A stretch of 64,000 nucleotides of DNA, from assembly GCA_032209605.1 (NCBI GenBank), contig JASFXZ010000026.1, positions 1,860,001 through 1,924,000 of the forward strand. Reading direction: 5' to 3'. This DNA is from Mactromeris polynyma. Lineage: Eukaryota; Mollusca; Bivalvia; Venerida; Mactridae. The position numbers were made by a program, and so were the translations under genes. The notes under the pieces are model-generated. The model worked only from the letters and a program-made list of their open reading frames with translations. It was not told the origin of the DNA and did no database searches. The first letter of the stretch is position 1; each line of letters opens with the position of its first letter. Below are positions 59,501 through 64,000 of the stretch, one piece after another.

Positions 59501-62500
59501 GAACTCTAAGTCTGACCATTAGTAAGTTTAAACTGATTTTTTTTACATCGATTGTGAAACAAGTTCTTACAACTTACACTAATCACTCTCAATGACTGCT
59601 TCCTGGCTTCCAACCAGTACTAGCACCTAATTTAGGGATAGTGAAGTTTGTGAACTCACGACCCTTGAATCAGGAGTCAAGTGCTCTACCCCTCGACCAC
59701 TGTGCCTCCTCTGCACAATTACTTAATAAACTGAATGATAGCATGCTAATCAAAGCACTGTTATCCGTTACAACATAAAATTAAATCTACAAAGAACAAT
59801 CACAGTGTAACTTACATATGAAACAGTGTTAGATCTGATTTTTTATAAAAAATATTCACAGTAATAGCTGACAATACATACCACGACGACACTTTTTCCA
59901 ACGTGTCAACAACATACCAAACACAACAATAACTCTGTAAGAGAAATACAACAGTAGGAGAACATACTTAAAAATTGTGATACTTAAAATACAGCAAGAG
60001 ATGATTGTAAAACATTATGCCCCATTATGGTTTAGTTATTGATCGGAAACGGTTTGTCAACAATTGACCCCTGTTACGTTGACCCCAAAGTCAATAGGGT
60101 TCCTCTGCTATCCACGATGAAATGTGTGAACCAAGTTTGAGGATGATAGGTCAAGGGGTTCTTGAGTTACAGATCAGAAATAGCCCTTTCTTCTTTGAGG
60201 GGGTGGGGGGGATAATAATACTGACATGCCTTTTTCTATAGTTACCACATGTCGGCCTATTGGGCCCATTCACAAATCAAAATATACGCTTTTTCTCAAT
60301 CTGAAAAAAAATCCCTATCAAAGGCACCCTACAAAAAAAATCATTGACTGGAGCAACCTGGTATATTAAATGGGAGCAGCAAAATAAACATCGAAAATGC
60401 TCAAAATTAGAGTGGAAACGATTCAATTTCTTCCTAAATTGGCACATTTTATGACGCAAATTTTCCAAATTTATCTAGTCTTTTTCCAAAATGGACAGAA
60501 AAAGCCAGAGTGCTAAACAGGCAATCAATGTAGGAGTAGTCAACATCCACCATTCAAAACTCCACAATTATTTTATTGGGCCAAATAATCTTAGAGATCA
60601 ACAAGTAAATTGTTAGTATTTAAATGTGGCATGACATGGTTTTTTTCTCTCTTCTCATAAGGTTATATGTTTGTTTGTTTGTTTCATCGGGTTTAACACA
60701 GTTTCTCAACGATATTTCAGTTATATACGGCGGTCGGTTCACCTTACCAGTTTTTCCTGGACTGAATTCTTACCAGTACTAACTTACCCTTCCACAAGGA
60801 CCCGGCAACTTCTCCACATGTGGAGGAAAAAATCGACATTTTTGTCAAATTTTCATGGAAGGGTATGACCTGCCGCGACCGGGAATCGAACCCAGATCGC
60901 CGGGTTACAAGTCCAGCGCACTAACCACTGGACCACGGCCGCGGCTTTTAAGGTTATATGGATCCTAACCACACAAACTACATTTTATTTGACATAAGCA
61001 TATTATCAAACAATTTACTGTAAATTTCTGTTATACTTACAAAATGAAAACAACGCAACTAATGACAATGATAATAATTAACGTTTTATTATTCTCCAAA
61101 TTGTCCAGCTTTTCACGATTTTCTTCAGTTCTCACTACTTCCAAACTAGTCTCTGACACAGTACTTTTCTCTGTGGTCGCTAAAAACAAAATACATGAAA
61201 TGAATTATGTTGAATTTCAGGTTACCCCACTATAAGAGAATATTCGAATATGCTGCTCGTAGGGGTGAGAATAATTTTATCAAAATGTCCACATTACTGT
61301 ATAAGTGGTAAAGTTTGCGAGGTGGAAACCTTTGCAGTTTTGTGAATGCAAATAGTTTCCACAGTGTAAATTTCCACTTCCACTGAAGTATATTTTTCCA
61401 ATGCAACGTGTAGCCGATACTTGAAGCCGGTACTCAATAATACATGGGAGTCCTACCTTATCTTTTTGAGAATTAAATATAATTAAGAAATTGATAATTT
61501 ACGATGATTTGCAAACATCTCCGCATGTGAAATGTCTGGAATCAGCAATTCGGAAAGGGAATCAGCAATTCTGAAATGGGAATCAGCAATTCGGAAATGT
61601 TATGACACACGATATTATCCACTTATACAGTAAATAAAACTTATGTATTTTATAGTCAGTAGTCACATAAATCATTCTCAATGACAGCCTCCTGCGTTAA
61701 TGGGTTCCATTTGTCAGTGGAGTTGACCCTTTGACTGCAAGAATTCTGGGAGAAGGGTAAATTTTTCTCTAAATTATAAGTAATTTAGTTATAAAATGGT
61801 GAAATTCAGCAAAATATCATCAACATGACCCTAGTGATTCGGCACCTAGTGGAGCCCTGTGAGTTACTCACAAACACTTAAACCTAATTCAGGGATTATT
61901 AAGTTATAGATGTGTGTCTACCTTGCCCAAGACAGGATTTGAGCTCACTGTATTCAGATCAGTAGTTAGATGCTCTTTGACCTCTATGCCTCAAGTGTGA
62001 CAGGATACTGCTGAATTACACATCCTCAAACAGTCACAAGAAGAACAGGGGTCTCATTCGTAAGCATTTTAAGTCTGAGTTTCAAACTTTAAGTTTGAAG
62101 TCTAAGTCTGAGTTTGTGACTAATACCCCAGTCATCCTTTCTAAACATGCTATTGTGAGTCTTCAACAACTTGATCAATTTTGTCAGAGTAAAAATTGTC
62201 TACCAAACTAACATCTCTAAAGCAACAACCTCTAAACAACAGGCAATATTTGCATCTCCCAAAGTGTGTTGCTCTGTGGAGGTTACACTATAATGCAGGC
62301 CTTTTTCTACAGTTACCTCAGTTCAGACTATCTGACCCATTCCCAAAGCCAACTATATGTTTTTTTCCCAATCGAAAAGAAAGAAGTACCTACAAAAAAT
62401 CGTCTACTGGAGTGACCTGGCATGTCTTGGAAGCTATATGAGTAACTCTGGCCACAATTGTCCCTTGTGTCATAAATGTTTGTGGACATTTTGTGTGTCT

Positions 62501-63677
62501 TTTTGACAGTTGATATAAGAAATGTAGATTAGAATGCTTGTTTACATCAAATTTAGGTATGAAAAACCTGTTCTTTTAACTATGAAAATTCCCAAAATTG
62601 GAGTTGAAGCAATTAAGAAAAAGGCCTGTAATGTGACAAGTAGGAATAAAATACAAACTAGTGGTTGTCTGGGTAGTTGTAGGAGGAACATAATTGCCAT
62701 CAGGTCTGCCATATCTGTAATAAATACATACTTATCAATGAATACTGAATATCATTCATGTCAGGGGGTAAAATTTGTTAAATTTTTCATCATTTATGCT
62801 GACATACCTAAACATACATGGATACTATGAAAAAGACACTCTACCGGCTACTTTGACCTTTGATAAGCATGGTTCTGGTCTAGACGATTTTCTAATTTAT
62901 CCCCCAAGTAACTATAAAGTTGTGACAAACAGGTTAGGAAGGTTTTAAGCCCAGGGACATAATTTGAACAATCTGGGAAGACAACTAAATATGAAAGCCC
63001 TGGGATCTTGGTACGGGACCGACAATGTTACATACTAAATATGAAAGCTCTGGGCCTTATGGTTCTGAACAAGAAGATTTTGATATCAATTCTAAAATAT
63101 ATGTTTAGCTCCTGCGACCTATTTATGCAACAGACCGTATCCATTTGAACAATTTTGAAAGAGAAACCACCCAAGGAACATTCCTGTGAAGTTTAGTCAA
63201 AATTGGCAAAGTGGTTTAGGAGGAGATGTCTCCATTGCCACTTTCTTTATGTTTCCCAAAACCACAAATACTTAAGTCAGACAAGGTATTTTCTATCCTG
63301 TCCTATACACCAAGTCAGCACTAGCAACGGAAACACCTGTTTGCAGTTCCAGGAAAATTTTAAGAAGAGTCATAAAGCAATTTAGAGTACATCTGTATGA
63401 AGGCAGTAACATGGCATTTTCACGTAACTAGTACTTAGCATATTTTGGTAAAAACAAGACTATCTACCTTTAAGAAAACCCTTAGACATATTTATGTTTT
63501 GACATAGGAAAAAAACTAGTTGTTGTTAAATAACCTTGATGAGACAAGAGATGAAAAAGATATGTGACTAGCAGTCAGCTTTACACCACAACACTTACCT
63601 TAACCAACTGTCAACTTGTGTACATGGTTCGCAACCTGTTGTGTTCTTGTATGAATACCACTCACAAGGTACGCAGT
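55593..63677 (-). CDS. TNF-receptor-superfamily-like membrane protein, right copy, long-tailed (5' exons outside window)
   Basis: Seven exons seen: 63677-63599, 62714-62659, 61179-61041, 59934-59882, 58923-57880, 57084-57064 and 56581-55593. All junction phases agree, giving about 792 codons and a stop. In order: the last cysteine half-repeat, a Pro/Thr stalk, a Ser/Thr/Glu stalk, a membrane helix with basic anchor, then about 680 cytoplasmic residues. The tail is Asn-Gly rich at first, later acidic and Asn/Ser rich. I see no death domain. Two tetrapeptides, PNEE and PEEE, fit the minimal TRAF2-type consensus (P/S/A/T)x(Q/E)E; this is only suggestive. The signal peptide and other cysteine exons should lie beyond 64,000. 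The gene is convergent with the one ending at 47,632. Confidence 0.7.
57064..57084 (-). CDS. Receptor right copy, 21-nt microexon
   Basis: Bounded by AATATTACAG and GTAAGT. It adds TRRIATV between the two large cytoplasmic exons and keeps phase 1 on both sides, so skipping would not change frame. The basic peptide could be an alternatively spliced insert. Seen only in the right copy, as the left lost this region. Confidence 0.6.
57240..57415. mobile_element. TA-flanked MITE of the same family in a receptor intron
   Basis: 176 bp, ends CAGTAAAACCTC and GAAGTTTTGCTG, TA flanks. Lies in the intron between the large cytoplasmic exon and the microexon of the right-copy receptor. Confidence 0.78.
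57480..57560 (-). repeat. Decayed tRNA-derived SINE head
   Basis: On the minus strand GTTGATAGAGCACTGGG resembles an A box and GGTTCAATTCCGG a B box, spaced as in a tRNA. No tail or target duplication could be defined. Confidence 0.55.
57880..58923 (-). CDS. Receptor right copy, large cytoplasmic exon
   Basis: 1,044 nt, phase 1 to phase 1. Acceptor TTACTACAG, donor GTGAGT. About 347 residues: Asn-Gly-rich at the start with repeated LQNG, then His/Asn/Gln-rich, with a 14-residue direct repeat (VATVSGLDRPRANN phase) near the end from an exact or near-exact 42-bp tandem duplication. No known domain recognised. Open frame over 1 kb in AT-rich DNA supports coding function. Confidence 0.75.
59575..59712 (-). 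repeat. tRNA-like SINE relic, right copy
   Basis: Duplicate of 6,880-7,015 with few changes. Confidence 0.5.
59882..59934 (-). CDS. Receptor right copy, exon matching left exon 8
   Basis: 53 nt. Encodes the end of the membrane helix and the basic anchor TRWKKCRR. Splice sites are intact. Confidence 0.75.
59993..60215 (+). repeat. Dispersed repeat, right copy
   Basis: Duplicate of 7,299-7,520 with a shorter G run. Confidence 0.7.
60225..60510. repeat. Same dispersed repeat family, right copy of first instance
   Basis: Duplicate of 7,530-7,840. Confidence 0.65.
60670..60949 (-). mobile_element. tRNA-derived SINE with 11-bp target duplication, right copy only
   Basis: Flanked by perfect AAGGTTATATG (60,659-60,669 and 60,950-60,960). 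Read on the minus strand, a tRNA-like head (60,945-60,872) is followed by a body of about 190 bp ending in a CAAACAAACAAACA tail. The left copy has the empty site near 7,935-7,950. Inserted by L1-like target priming after the duplication. Lies in the intron between the two membrane-helix exons. Confidence 0.88.
60872..60945 (-). other. tRNA-like SINE head with A and B boxes
   Basis: A cloverleaf can be drawn: acceptor stem GCCGCGG against TCGCGGC, A box TGGTCCAGTGGTTAG, anticodon loop CTTGTAA (anticodon UGU, threonine type) and B box GGGTTCGATTCCC. The anticodon stem has a mismatch and a weak pair. The fused SINE body and TSD show this is a retroposon promoter, not a functional tRNA gene. Confidence 0.8.
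61041..61179 (-). CDS. Receptor right copy, exon matching left exon 7
   Basis: 139 nt. Acceptor TTTGTTTTTAG, donor GTAAGT. Stalk followed by LIIIIVISCVVFI. The site NYT of the left copy reads NNKT here, so the membrane-proximal sequon differs. Confidence 0.76.
61830..62000 (-). repeat. Second tRNA-like SINE relic, right copy
   Basis: Duplicate of 9,190-9,360. Confidence 0.45.
62290..62625. repeat. Same dispersed repeat family, right copy of second instance
   Basis: Duplicate of 9,650-10,070, lacking about 70 bp next to exon 6. Confidence 0.6.
62659..62714 (-). CDS. Receptor right copy, exon matching left exon 6
   Basis: 56 nt in the same phase, encoding YGRPDGNYVPPTTTQTTT. Two codon differences from the left copy are silent (CCC/CCT, ACT/ACA) and one is Glu to Gln. 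Confidence 0.66.
62850..63320 (+). repeat. Dispersed repeat, right copy
   Basis: Duplicate of 10,300-10,760. It keeps AGTCAAAATTGGCAAAGTGG, lost from the left copy. Confidence 0.65.
63599..63677 (-). CDS. Receptor right copy, exon matching left exon 5
   Basis: 79 nt with intact acceptor and donor. The peptide differs from the left copy near its end (TQVDSWLR against TQNDNWLR). All cysteines are kept. Confidence 0.75.
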
Positions 63678-64000
63678 CTGTAAAATAAATGAACATACAT
63701 ATGAACCTTTTCAGAAGGCAAATTGGCAGATTGCACCATGAAAAGTGTGAGATTGAGACTCAGTGTGGGAGATTATTCCCAGGCTGAAATTTGTCTATTG
63801 CCATATCATAATGTTAATAGTAATATTAACTTGTGATCTGGGCATTCATCCCTATTAAAAGTTGCCATTTAACAAATTTATTGCCAATTGTCATGTCCTA
63901 ATACAATAAAAACATGGTATGTACAATTTTTGGACTGGTATCCCCATTTTACCTCTTCTTGTTATCAGTTTGACACGTAATTTCAGCGAACTAAATGGGA

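Larger units (their letters stand above)
47846..64000. repeat. Right copy of the tandem segmental duplication
   Basis: Collinear with 1-11,382. Relative to the left copy it has extra segments at about 51,703-54,425 (2.7 kb), 55,641-58,511 (2.9 kb, the receptor cytoplasmic exons), 50,576-50,764 (MITE) and 60,670-60,949 (SINE). It lacks about 350 bp (left copy about 3,762-4,110), about 430 bp (left copy about 4,873-5,303) and most units of a 10-bp VNTR. The segment begins about 210 bases after the stop codon of the plus-strand gene ending at 47,632, so that gene is probably also part of the repeated unit, with its other copy lying left of the window. Confidence 0.95.

Noticed and set aside
60872..60945. 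tRNA-Thr gene
   Set aside because: The fold is good, but it is fused to a SINE body with a CAAACA tail and bounded by an 11-bp target duplication, so it is a retroposon head.

Overview
This is eukaryotic, AT-rich, intron-containing DNA. It most resembles a bivalve mollusc genome: it carries the kind of interspersed repeats I associate with bivalves, several MITE families, a tRNA-derived SINE, long minisatellites, and short coding exons separated by kilobase introns. No bacterial operon, rRNA or free tRNA gene was seen. The species cannot be fixed from sequence alone.

The main structure is a tandem segmental duplication. Bases 1 to about 11,382 (left copy) and 47,846 to 64,000 (right copy) are the same sequence with scattered substitutions and indels, so the repeat unit is about 48 kb and both outer ends lie outside the window. 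Each copy carries a minus-strand gene that I rebuilt by hand from splice sites and reading phase: a type I membrane receptor of the TNF-receptor superfamily type. The left copy is present from signal peptide to stop (nine coding exons, 19,679 down to 6,154, 400 codons plus stop). Its cytoplasmic part was cut by deletions to about 80 residues. The right copy enters the window at its last cysteine-rich exon and keeps a cytoplasmic region of about 680 residues over three exons, with stop at 55,593. Between the copies, on the plus strand, are the last three exons of an unrecognised gene (46,629-47,632), convergent with the right-hand receptor.

The rest is mobile and repetitive DNA. 12,474-13,475 is a 30-bp minisatellite in receptor intron 3. 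21,157-22,680 is a long inverted repeat with a hAT-like element (8-bp TSD) nested in it. 26,350-30,989 is a Ty3/gypsy-type LTR retrotransposon, minus strand, with near-identical 153-bp LTRs but broken frames. 32,180-36,980 is a decayed plus-strand element with Mutator-like transposase and YqaJ-type nuclease segments, containing a 268-bp GC-rich Harbinger-like MITE. 38,480-38,700, 40,600-41,950, 42,646-42,900 and 43,100-45,440 are tandem arrays, the last made of 42-bp units with a TATA-like core. Several small elements (a SINE with 11-bp TSD, a TA-flanked MITE) are in the right copy only, with the empty site visible in the left copy, so they moved after the duplication.

The point of most biological interest is the pair of receptors: one long-tailed, one apparently converted by deletion into a short-tailed, possibly decoy-like form. 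All function calls rest on motif reading by eye. No homology search was run.
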